This document shows positions 1 to 5,414 of a DNA stretch of 5,414 nucleotides, one piece after another. The stretch covers positions 1-5,414 of the forward strand of contig WLND01000144.1 in assembly GCA_009726075.1 (NCBI GenBank). Direction: 5' to 3'. Under the pieces are notes generated by a model. It made no database searches. It was not told the origin of the DNA and worked only from the letters and a program-made list of their open reading frames with translations. The position numbers were made by a program, and so were the translations under genes. The DNA is from Actinomycetota bacterium. Its GTDB lineage: Bacteria; Actinomycetota; Actinomycetes; S36-B12. Numbering within the stretch: position 1 is the first letter of the stretch; every line of letters begins with the position of its first letter.

Positions 1-264
1 CATCGAGCGTGCGGTGCCGTCCGGGTCGCCCTCGGCCGGGGCCAGCATGCCGACCATCCGGATATAGCCGCCGAGGGGCACCGCCTTTAGCCCGTAGGAG
101 GTCTCGCCCTTGACCTTCGACCACACGGTCGGCCCGAAGCCGATCATGTACTCGGTGACCCGAACCCCGAACCGCTTGGCCGGGATGAGGTGGCCGAGCT
201 CATGGAGCGCTATCGACGCCCCGATGAGCAGGGCGAACAGGACGATGCCGACGGATTCGAGCAT
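1..264 (-). CDS. rip1: Site-2 (M50) intramembrane metalloprotease, Rip1/RseP type, N-terminal part
   Basis: Partial gene: only the first 88 codons are present and the rest lies beyond the left edge; the family is usually about 400 residues or more. The family cuts membrane-spanning substrates such as anti-sigma factors within the membrane. Visible are a hydrophobic first transmembrane segment (about residues 4-20), the zinc-binding HELGH motif at residues 21-25 (two His ligands and the catalytic Glu), then GFGPTVWS and PLGGYIRM, both typical of the RseP/Rip1 group. The third zinc ligand and the PDZ domain would lie outside the window. The ATG shares its A with the dxr stop codon (TGATG), and an AAGGA Shine-Dalgarno lies at 277-273, 8 nt upstream inside dxr, so the start is firm and translation is probably coupled. 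In actinobacteria this gene commonly follows dxr and precedes ispG. Family assignment is very secure; substrates cannot be told from the sequence. Confidence 0.95.
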   Translation of the reverse strand, partial: MLESVGIVLFALLIGASIALHELGHLIPAKRFGVRVTEYMIGFGPTVWSKVKGETSYGLKAVPLGGYIRMVGMLAPAEGDPDGTARSM

Positions 265-1508
265 CAGGCGGATCCTTTCGCGAGTTCGAGCGCACGCCCG
301 CGGGCCCAGGCGTCTGCAGATATGACGTCTGACAGTGTCGCATCGTTCCCTGGGATGAAGACGGATCCGAGAGCTGGCTCGTCGGTCAGACCGGTGGCAC
401 CGCCAGCCGAGAGGTGCTCGTCGAGGACGGCGGCCACCGTCGAGACGATCTGGGTGAACGCGATGCGGCCCTCGAGGAAGGCTCCGACGCAGGCTTCGTC
501 GGCCCCGTTGAACACCGCCGGGGCGGTCCCTCCGGCAGCTCCGGCTCGCCGTGCGAGTGACACCGCGGGGAAGGCATCCTCGTCGAGGGGGAAGAACTCC
601 CAGGTCGCGGCCGTGCTCCAGTCGCAGCCCGGGATGGCGTCGGGGATGCGATCGGGCCACGTAAGCCCGAGCGCAATGGGCAGGCGCATGTCGGGAGGGC
701 TCGCCTGCGCGATGGTCGACCCATCGGTGAACTCGACCATCGAGTGCACGACCGATTGCGGATGGACCACGACGTCGATGCGCTCGAAGGGAATGTCGAA
801 GAGCAGGTGGGCCTCGATGATCTCCAGGCCCTTGTTCATGAGCGTGGCGGAGTTCACGGTCACGAGGGGGCCCATCGCCCAGGTGGGGTGCTTGAGCGCC
901 TGGTCGGGTGTGACGGTGGCCAGCTGATCGGCCGACCACCCCCTGAACGGCCCGCCGCTTGCGGTGAGCACAAGGCGCCGGACCTCGCCTGCCGTGCCCG
1001 ACCGGAGCGCCTGTGCGAGCGCCGAGTGCTCGGAGTCGACCGGCACGATCTGCCCGGGCACGGCAAGGGCCTTGACCAGGGGTCCGCCGATGATAAGCGA
1101 CTCCTTGTTGGCCAGCGCCAGGGTGCGGCCCGCTCGCAGGGCAGCCAGGGTCGGCTCGAGGCCAGCGGCCCCCGCCATGCCGTTGAGCACGACATCGCAG
1201 GGCCACTCGGCGATCTCGATTGCCGCCCTCGGTCCGGCGAGGATCGCCGGAACCGCGAACTCACCCTTGGCATAGCCGCGACGCTTGGCCTCGGTGTAGA
1301 AGGCCAATTGCAGGTCCTCGACCGCTGTCGCCCGGGCGACCGCGACGACCTCGACACTGAAGTCGAGCGCCTGCCGGGCGAGCATCTCGACATCGGATCC
1401 CCCGGCCGCAAGGCCGACGATGTCGAGCAGGCCGGGGTTCCGGCGAGCGATATCAAGGGCCTGGGTGCCGATCGACCCGGTGCTGCCGAGCAGGACGATC
1501 CGGCGCAA
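264..1508 (-). CDS. dxr: 1-deoxy-D-xylulose 5-phosphate reductoisomerase (DXR)
   Basis: Cytosolic enzyme of the MEP isoprenoid pathway. It rearranges and reduces 1-deoxy-D-xylulose 5-phosphate to 2-C-methyl-D-erythritol 4-phosphate with NADPH and a divalent metal, and is the fosmidomycin target. The 414-residue protein is full length, slightly longer than the usual ~390-400. Seen: the NADPH Rossmann motif GSTGSIG at residues 8-14; ANKES at 133-137; metal ligands Asp158 and Glu160 in PVDSEH; Glu229 in NKGLEIIEA; the substrate-binding segment ASGGPFRG at 183-190; and the flexible-loop HPTW at 207-210 (His207, Trp210). All expected catalytic residues are present. The start is TTG: it is the only usable start codon between the in-frame upstream stop (1517-1515) and the Rossmann motif, and an AGGAGGG ribosome site lies 10 nt upstream. 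It is the middle gene of a three-gene block, 6 nt after the small gene and overlapping the protease gene by 1 nt. Confidence 0.97.
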   Translation of the reverse strand: MRRIVLLGSTGSIGTQALDIARRNPGLLDIVGLAAGGSDVEMLARQALDFSVEVVAVARATAVEDLQLAFYTEAKRRGYAKGEFAVPAILAGPRAAIEIAEWPCDVVLNGMAGAAGLEPTLAALRAGRTLALANKESLIIGGPLVKALAVPGQIVPVDSEHSALAQALRSGTAGEVRRLVLTASGGPFRGWSADQLATVTPDQALKHPTWAMGPLVTVNSATLMNKGLEIIEAHLLFDIPFERIDVVVHPQSVVHSMVEFTDGSTIAQASPPDMRLPIALGLTWPDRIPDAIPGCDWSTAATWEFFPLDEDAFPAVSLARRAGAAGGTAPAVFNGADEACVGAFLEGRIAFTQIVSTVAAVLDEHLSAGGATGLTDEPALGSVFIPGNDATLSDVISADAWARGRALELAKGSA

Positions 1509-1514
1509 GGGTGC

Positions 1515-1820
1515 TCAGCCCTCCTGCGCGCCGTCAGCCGCCGGGGTCGCGACGAACCCGGCGTGCCTGAACATGCGCCGGAGATCGGCGATCTGCTCCA
1601 TCGTGAGGTCCTTGTCGTGGTGGGCCTGGAAGACCTCAGTCTCGGAGCCGAGCACGACTCGGACGTCGCCACCGGACTTGTCCTCAACCGTGCCCACGGC
1701 ACCGAGCAGGCTCAAAACATCGACCCACTTGAGATTGCCGCTCGTCGGGTGGACGAACAACGTGGTCAGCGTGTCGCGGTGGTGATGGTTCAAGTGCTCG
1801 TGGTTCGCGAATTCAGTCAT
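1515..1820 (-). CDS. Uncharacterised 101-residue protein, possibly HicA-like fold, heading the dxr operon
   Basis: Complete small gene, ATG to TGA, just upstream of dxr. I do not recognise a named function. The N-terminus is histidine-rich (H7, H9, H12-H14), followed by a compact domain at about residues 15-90: an amphipathic helix (DTLTTLF), GNLKWVDVLSLLGAVG, two probable beta strands (VRVVLG, TEVFQAH), then KDLTMEQIADLRRMFRHAGF. This helix-strand-strand-helix order, ending in a helix with LRxxxxxAGF, resembles the dsRNA-binding-like fold of HicA proteins. The GSH motif that carries the HicA catalytic histidine is absent (GGDVRV occupies that place), and no HicB-like partner is adjacent, so an active toxin is unlikely. 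The tail (about residues 91-101) looks disordered. The spacing implies co-transcription with dxr and rip. That it is a real gene is well supported by its position and the coupled dxr start; the fold is an inference from pattern. Confidence 0.8.
   Translation of the reverse strand: MTEFANHEHLNHHHRDTLTTLFVHPTSGNLKWVDVLSLLGAVGTVEDKSGGDVRVVLGSETEVFQAHHDKDLTMEQIADLRRMFRHAGFVATPAADGAQEG
1519..1525 (-). promoter_or_regulatory. Shine-Dalgarno for dxr, inside the upstream gene
   Basis: On the minus strand AGGAGGG lies 10 nt before the TTG of dxr, within the last codons of the small upstream gene. It supports the unusual TTG start and suggests that ribosomes finishing the upstream gene help to start dxr. 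Confidence 0.8.
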
Positions 1821-1826
1821 GCGCCC

Positions 1827-1832
1827 ACCCTA
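1827..1832 (-). promoter_or_regulatory. Candidate -10 element (TAGGGT) for the small gene-dxr-rip operon
   Basis: TAGGGT fits the actinobacterial TAnnnT -10 consensus and ends 6 nt before the ATG at 1820, which would put the transcription start at or next to the ATG. No clear -35 is seen. The same bases (AGGGTGGG) could instead act as a weak Shine-Dalgarno, so the call is tentative. Confidence 0.4.
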
Positions 1833-1878
1833 ACGACGACGCTGACATTCGCCGGCCCGCACCGTCCACGCCCCGCGC

Positions 1879-3333
1879 CTAGAGTGGCAGGTCGGTGAGG
1901 ACGAGCACCCGCTCATGGGTGAAGTCCACCATCGCCGAGCGGAGTCCTTCGCGTCCGACTCCCGAGGCCTTGACCCCGCCGTAGGGCATCTGGTCGGCGC
2001 GGAAGGTCGGAGCATCGCCGATGATGACGCCGCCGACCTCGAGTTCGCGGTGTGCCGTGAAGATCTGCTGGATGTTGTGGGTGAAGACACCGGTCTGGAG
2101 GCCGAACCTCGAGGCGTTGACGAGGTCGATGCCCTCATCAAGGTCCTTGATGACCTGAACCGACATCACCGGGCCGAAGACCTCCTCGCAGGAGACCCGG
2201 ACGGACGGGTCGACGTTGGCGAGCAGGGTCGGGACGATGTAGGTGCCGTTCCGGGTGCCGCCCGAGAGGAGCTCGGCACCGGCGTCCACCGCCTCCGTGA
2301 CCCACTCCTCCACACGCGCGGCGGCCGCCTCGCTGATCATGGGGCCGACGACGGTCGCGGCGTCCCACGGCGAGCCGCTCGCAAGGCCTCGCACCGCATC
2401 GACGAGCCGGGCGATGAACCGCTCGGCCACCGACTCGACGACGAAGATCCGCTGCACCGACACGCAGGTCTGGCCCGCCTGCGAGTTGCCGAACATGGCG
2501 ATGCGCTGTGCGGCCCACTCGAGGTCGTGATCGCTGTCGTAGTCGCCGAGGATGATCGCGGCCGCGTTGCCGCCGAGTTCGAGGACGATGTGCTTACTCG
2601 GCACGTCGCGCTGGATCGCAAATCCGACGGTCTCTGAGCCGGTGAAGGAGATCACCGGGAGCCTCGGGTCAAGGGCCAGTGACGGCGCGACGTCGTTGCC
2701 GACCGGTATGACCGAGAACATGCCGGCCGGCAGGTCGGTCTCTGCGAGCAGCTCGCCAAGCAGCAGGGCGCCGAGCGGGGTTGCCGGCGCCGGCTTCACG
2801 ACGATGGGGGCGCCGACGGCAAGGGCCGGAGCGATCTTGTGGGCAACGAGGTTGACCGGGAAGTTGAACGGCGAGATGCCCAGCACCGGCCCGTGCGGAA
2901 ACCGGCGAATGATGGCCGCGCGGCCCGCTGTGGCGGTCTCGGTATCGAGCCGCTGAAACTCCCCGTTGAAGCGTCGGGCCTCCTCGGCCGCCCATCGGAA
3001 GGTCGAGGCAGCTCGCGTCGCCTCGGCTCGCGACCAGGTGATCGGCTTCCCGTTCTCGGCGGTGATGAGGGCAGCCACCTCGTCGACCCGCTCCTCGAGC
3101 CTGCGAGACACGTGGGTGAGCGCTGCTGCCCGCTGCGCCGCCGTCGTGGCCTGCGCCTGCTTTCGAACCTGCCACGCCCCCTCGATCGCAGCCTCCACGC
3201 TCGCGGCGTCCGGGATCGTGTAGGTGCCGACCACAGACCCATCGCCCGGGTGGGTGACCTCGGCGCGCGTGCCGTTGTCTGAAGCGGTGCCGGCGATCAA
3301 GGCGGGCCAGTGGCGGGCGATATGAGAGGTCAT
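1879..3333 (-). CDS. NAD(P)-dependent aldehyde dehydrogenase
   Basis: Oxidises an aldehyde to the acid with NAD(P)+ in the cytosol. The 484-residue protein is the usual length and complete. Key residues are all present: oxyanion Asn157 in SPFNFP, cofactor Lys180 in VVKPAPATP, FTGS at 230-233, general base Glu252 in LELGG, nucleophile Cys290 in QAGQTCVSVQRI, and Glu384/Phe386 in EEVFGP. The QAGQTCVSVQ and TFRADQMPYGGVK segments recall the GapN/lactaldehyde/phosphonoacetaldehyde-like branch (y4uC type) more than classic GabD. Next to gabT and a PucR regulator, succinic semialdehyde is a reasonable substrate, but this is inference. The open frame runs far upstream into the regulator gene, but family homology begins near ATG 3333. 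That ATG has no Shine-Dalgarno and a TAGATT hexamer 7 nt upstream, consistent with a leaderless start. An alternative is TTG at 3342 (three extra residues), with GGGAG 8 nt before it. Upstream gap to the regulator is 109 bp; downstream gap is 58 bp. Confidence 0.93.
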   Translation of the reverse strand: MTSHIARHWPALIAGTASDNGTRAEVTHPGDGSVVGTYTIPDAASVEAAIEGAWQVRKQAQATTAAQRAAALTHVSRRLEERVDEVAALITAENGKPITWSRAEATRAASTFRWAAEEARRFNGEFQRLDTETATAGRAAIIRRFPHGPVLGISPFNFPVNLVAHKIAPALAVGAPIVVKPAPATPLGALLLGELLAETDLPAGMFSVIPVGNDVAPSLALDPRLPVISFTGSETVGFAIQRDVPSKHIVLELGGNAAAIILGDYDSDHDLEWAAQRIAMFGNSQAGQTCVSVQRIFVVESVAERFIARLVDAVRGLASGSPWDAATVVGPMISEAAAARVEEWVTEAVDAGAELLSGGTRNGTYIVPTLLANVDPSVRVSCEEVFGPVMSVQVIKDLDEGIDLVNASRFGLQTGVFTHNIQQIFTAHRELEVGGVIIGDAPTFRADQMPYGGVKASGVGREGLRSAMVDFTHERVLVLTDLPL

Positions 3334-3340
3334 GCCGGTC

Positions 3341-3346
3341 AATCTA
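3341..3346 (-). promoter_or_regulatory. Candidate -10 element (TAGATT) for the aldehyde dehydrogenase gene
   Basis: TAGATT is a good TAnnnT match that ends 7 nt before ATG 3333, placing transcription start at the ATG. No Shine-Dalgarno is seen at a proper distance from that ATG. The -35 region (around 3364-3369, TGCGGT) is weak. It would give the dehydrogenase its own promoter within the 109-bp gap after the regulator gene. Confidence 0.5.
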
Positions 3347-3442
3347 GGGGCTCCCACGACGCGACCGCAGTCCACATCGGCCCGCCCAGCTTGGGGCTGC
3401 CATCCAGTCAGGAGAGGTGGGTTGCCAATCGGCGACCGCGTT

Positions 3443-4951
3443 TCACGGGTCGACCTGCCCGAGCGCGAACCAGAGATCTGCGCGCACCTGCGGGTCGTCG
3501 AGCCCCCGACCGAGCAGGGCCTCGGCCCGTCGAAGCCGGTGGCGAACGGTGTGGCGATGCACCCCGAGGCTTGATCCGGTGGCATCGACCTGCCCGTGAC
3601 TGGCCAGCCAGGCTCGAAGCGTGACCAGGAGCTCTGGTCCCTCGCTCGATTCGCGGAGGCCCCGCAGGTACTCATGCGCCCAGGCCCTGGCCGTACCGGG
3701 ATCGACCAGTCCGGCCAGCCCGATCGCGCTCGCATCGTCGAGTCGGGTGAGGCCCGGACGAGACAGCGCGGTTCGTCTGGCCCGGACGATGGTCGCCTCG
3801 ACAGCGGGGACGTCGTCAAGGTCGACCGGGCCCGAGACCACGGCCCGGCCGGCCTCCTCCAGGAGCTTTCGGGCATCGGGGCGCGCGACCACGGACTCCG
3901 GGATGAAGGCCAGGACCTGCCCGTCGCCGAGGGCTGTCGCGATCGATGAGGGCAGCGCGTTGATCGCCGCAGCCAGCTCGCCCGCATGATCGCCAGCATG
4001 ACTGACAGTCCCCGCGTCAGCTGACTCAGCGGCAATCGCGAGCACGATACGTGCCGATCCGTGCTCGAGCGAGCCGAGCCCGAGCTCGGCCATCGGAACC
4101 TGTGCCGAGCCCTCGCGGCGTATGGCATCGATGGCCAGTCGGTGCCACGCGCTTCCCCGTCCGGCGTCGCGAACGAGGCCCCATGAGAGCAGGGAGACGG
4201 CCAGGTTCATCACCGCGACATCATTGGCCTGGAGTGCACTCGATGCTCCGAGGATGAGGAATCCGTCTCCCCCTCCTTTGACGCCGAGCGGGACGATCGC
4301 CACGTGCTCGTCGGCATTGGAGATGACCGACGACGCGCGAACCCCCTGGGGGCGCAGCCGCTCAAGTTCGGCGCGCCACTCGCCGATGCGCCTGGCGGCC
4401 CCGGGAGGCGATGCTGCCCGCACCCCGCCGGCCGCATCGACGCACACGGCAAAACCGTTCACATGCCGTGCGAGCAAGGAGACCACGTTGACGTCGCCGC
4501 CCTCCTTCAGTGCGGCCCGGATGAGTGATCGCTGGGTGCCGAACGATCGCTCGGCAGCCTCGTACTCCTCAGCCGCGAGGGATCTCGACACGGCCTTGCT
4601 CACAGCAACGAATGGAGTGGGGGTCGGCACCTCGATGATCGGCAGCCCAATGCGCTGCCCCGCTTCAAGGAGGGCGTGCGGCACGGAGTCGAAGGTCAGC
4701 CCGATGCCAAAGCCGAGTGCCGCTGCCCCGGATGCCATCACCGCCTCGGCGTAGGCGGCGCAGGAGTCAGGGTCGTCGCGAAGCCGCATCCCCGTGGTGA
4801 GGAGGAGCTCGTCCCCATCGAGCCACGGACCGGGGTCGCTCAGCTCGGAGGTGGCAACCCAGCGGACGACCCGCGAGAGATCGCTGTTGGGTGTGAGGAC
4901 GCGCAGGCCCAGATCGGGCAGGGCGACCACCTGTCGAATCGTCAGTGCCAT
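3443..4951 (-). CDS. PucR-family transcriptional regulator, GabR-like by context
   Basis: Cytosolic DNA-binding regulator of 502 residues, the usual size for the family. Domains in order: N-terminal PucR ligand/sensor domain at about residues 5-122 (TIRQVVALPDLGLRVL, then ELSDPGPWLDGDELLLTTG, ending PFVAVSKAV); a linker helix and a GAF-like or GGDEF-like middle region at about 125-400; and a C-terminal PucR helix-turn-helix at about 440-497, with LRAWLASHGQ, SLGVHRHTVRHRLRRAEALLG and a final DLWFAL. The gene is divergent from gabT, with about 109 bp between them. PucR-type GabR activates GABA-use genes in Corynebacterium, so control of gabT is the likely job; the ligand is not visible. The open frame extends beyond 4951 over gabT, but the PucR domain begins at ATG 4951. 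GTG 4960 (three extra residues) is possible but overlaps the TACGGT hexamer. No Shine-Dalgarno is seen, which suggests a leaderless message. Confidence 0.92.
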   Translation of the reverse strand: MALTIRQVVALPDLGLRVLTPNSDLSRVVRWVATSELSDPGPWLDGDELLLTTGMRLRDDPDSCAAYAEAVMASGAAALGFGIGLTFDSVPHALLEAGQRIGLPIIEVPTPTPFVAVSKAVSRSLAAEEYEAAERSFGTQRSLIRAALKEGGDVNVVSLLARHVNGFAVCVDAAGGVRAASPPGAARRIGEWRAELERLRPQGVRASSVISNADEHVAIVPLGVKGGGDGFLILGASSALQANDVAVMNLAVSLLSWGLVRDAGRGSAWHRLAIDAIRREGSAQVPMAELGLGSLEHGSARIVLAIAAESADAGTVSHAGDHAGELAAAINALPSSIATALGDGQVLAFIPESVVARPDARKLLEEAGRAVVSGPVDLDDVPAVEATIVRARRTALSRPGLTRLDDASAIGLAGLVDPGTARAWAHEYLRGLRESSEGPELLVTLRAWLASHGQVDATGSSLGVHRHTVRHRLRRAEALLGRGLDDPQVRADLWFALGQVDP

Positions 4952-4958
4952 GGCGGAC

Positions 4959-4964
4959 ACCGTA
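4959..4964 (-). promoter_or_regulatory. Candidate -10 element (TACGGT) for the PucR regulator gene
   Basis: TACGGT matches TAnnnT and ends 7 nt before ATG 4951, the same spacing as at the aldehyde dehydrogenase gene. The upstream region lacks a Shine-Dalgarno, so a leaderless transcript is plausible. The -35 position (about 4982-4988, CCAATGC on the minus strand) is poor. Confidence 0.45.
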
Positions 4965-5003
4965 CCCGGGCCGAACCATCCGCATTGGACTCGTCTGGCA
5001 CCG

Positions 5004-5035
5004 GGCTTTCCCATACGCTTCTCACACGCAAAGCC
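5004..5035. promoter_or_regulatory. Candidate operator between regulator gene and gabT, overlapping a gabT -10-like element
   Basis: The divergent region contains GGCTTT (5004-5009) and its exact inverse AAAGCC (5030-5035). Inside these arms is a direct repeat CATACGC (5012-5018) and CACACGC (5023-5029), offset by 11 bp, about one helical turn. TACGCT at 5014-5019 could be the gabT -10; the nearest -35-like TTGGAC (4985-4990) is 23 bp away, too far for a normal promoter, as expected if an activator is needed. These are visible patterns only; binding by the PucR protein is inferred from position. Confidence 0.35.
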
Positions 5036-5049
5036 ACGTCCACCCGTCG

Positions 5050-5054
5050 AGAGG
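5050..5054 (+). promoter_or_regulatory. Shine-Dalgarno for gabT, decides between two ATGs
   Basis: AGAGG lies 3 nt before ATG 5058 and 6 nt before ATG 5061. The longer spacing is closer to normal, so 5061 is preferred. Confidence 0.6.
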
Positions 5055-5060
5055 CCCATG

Positions 5061-5414
5061 ATGACGCTGACCACCGAGCGCACCGAAACCGAACTCCCGC
5101 AGGAGCGCAGGCTCGTCACGAGCGTCCCGGGCCCGAAGTCGCAGGCACTGCTCGCGCGCAAGACCGAGGCAGTGTCTGCCGGCGTCGGCGTGAGCTGGCC
5201 GGTGTTCATCGTCAAGGCCGGCGGTGGGGTGCTCATCGACGTCGATGGCAACTCAATGATCGACCTCGGCTCCGGCATCGCCGTCACGACTGTCGGCAAT
5301 GCGAATCCCTATGTCGTCGAGGGCGTGTCGCGTCAGGTTGCCGACTTCACCCACACCTGCTTCATGGTCACCCCATACTCCGGCTACGTCGAGGTGTGCG
5401 AGGCCCTCAATCGC
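5061..5414 (+). CDS. gabT: 4-aminobutyrate aminotransferase (GABA transaminase), N-terminal part
   Basis: Partial gene, cut by the right edge after 118 codons of an expected ~440-450. Class III, PLP-dependent aminotransferases of this type move the amino group of GABA to 2-oxoglutarate, giving succinic semialdehyde and glutamate in the cytosol. Visible are the N-terminal LVTSVPGPKSQALLARK (residues 18-34), the strand GGVLIDVDGNSMIDLGSGIAV (about 55-74), TVGNANPYVV (77-86), and FTHTCFMVTPYSGYV (96-110), all characteristic of actinobacterial GabT. The PLP lysine and the rest of the active site lie outside the window. Two adjacent in-frame ATGs exist; 5061 is 6 nt from the AGAGG ribosome site and is preferred over 5058. 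It is transcribed away from the PucR regulator, which probably controls it. GABA transaminase is the best call; a related omega-amino acid such as 5-aminovalerate could be a substrate. Confidence 0.9.
   Translation, partial: MTLTTERTETELPQERRLVTSVPGPKSQALLARKTEAVSAGVGVSWPVFIVKAGGGVLIDVDGNSMIDLGSGIAVTTVGNANPYVVEGVSRQVADFTHTCFMVTPYSGYVEVCEALNR

Noticed and set aside
190..927. A 245-codon plus-strand frame
   Set aside because: Antisense to dxr and rip, with biased Ala/Ser/Arg composition and no recognisable domain.
1515..1820. HicAB toxin-antitoxin system
   Set aside because: No HicB-like antitoxin is adjacent and the catalytic GSH histidine motif is missing; at most a fold relative.
1821..1878. 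Possible terminator after the aldehyde dehydrogenase
   Set aside because: The 58-bp gap shows no convincing stem-loop followed by a T run.
744..1898. A 384-codon open frame on the plus strand
   Set aside because: It lies antisense to dxr and the small gene, has low-complexity Arg/Gly/Asp-rich content typical of GC-rich shadow frames, and matches no family.
3361..3439. 8-bp direct repeat GCGACCGC at 3361-3368 and 3432-3439 between the regulator and dehydrogenase genes
   Set aside because: Short and GC-rich, so expected by chance; the second copy is not placed like an operator and no terminator hairpin is formed.
3334..4128. N-terminal extension of the aldehyde dehydrogenase frame to a start at 4128
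   Set aside because: The extra 265 residues are Ser/Arg/Pro-rich, overlap the PucR gene in another frame, and match no aldehyde dehydrogenase; homology starts near 3333.
4952..5299. N-terminal extension of the PucR regulator to a start at 5299
   Set aside because: It runs antisense across gabT and the divergent promoter; the PucR domain begins right at ATG 4951.

Overview
The window is GC-rich and gene-dense. Its gene content and order point to an actinobacterium (Actinomycetota): dxr followed directly by an M50 site-2 protease of the Rip1/RseP type, a PucR-family regulator, and a gabT of the high-GC actinobacterial type. I cannot name the genus. I see no mobile element, CRISPR array, tRNA or rRNA.

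Layout, left to right. Positions 1-1820 hold three tightly packed minus-strand genes, read from right to left: a 101-residue uncharacterised protein with a possible HicA-like fold (1820-1515), dxr of the MEP isoprenoid pathway (1508-264), and the N-terminal 88 residues of a site-2 protease that runs off the left edge (264-1). The gaps are +6 nt and -1 nt, so this looks like one operon. Positions 1879-3333 hold a complete aldehyde dehydrogenase (minus). Positions 3443-4951 hold a PucR-type transcription regulator (minus). After a divergent intergenic region of about 109 bp, a GABA aminotransferase gene (gabT) starts on the plus strand at 5061 (or 5058) and runs off the right edge.

How the genes work together. 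The right half looks like a GABA (or related omega-amino acid) catabolic module: GabT would convert GABA to succinic semialdehyde, the dehydrogenase would oxidise the aldehyde, and the divergent PucR protein would control the genes, as GabR does in corynebacterial GABA use. The dehydrogenase does not carry obvious GabD-specific signatures, so its substrate is an inference. The left half is the conserved actinobacterial dxr-rip neighbourhood, with an extra small gene at its head.

Regulation. Three minus-strand genes (small protein, aldehyde dehydrogenase, PucR regulator) each have a TAnnnT -10-like hexamer ending 6-7 nt before the ATG, with no good Shine-Dalgarno for at least two of them. This suggests leaderless transcripts. 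The internal operon genes dxr and rip, and gabT, have recognisable Shine-Dalgarno sequences instead. I do not see a clearly undescribed biological system here. The best leads are the leaderless pattern, the small gene heading the dxr operon, and repeats in the divergent promoter region.
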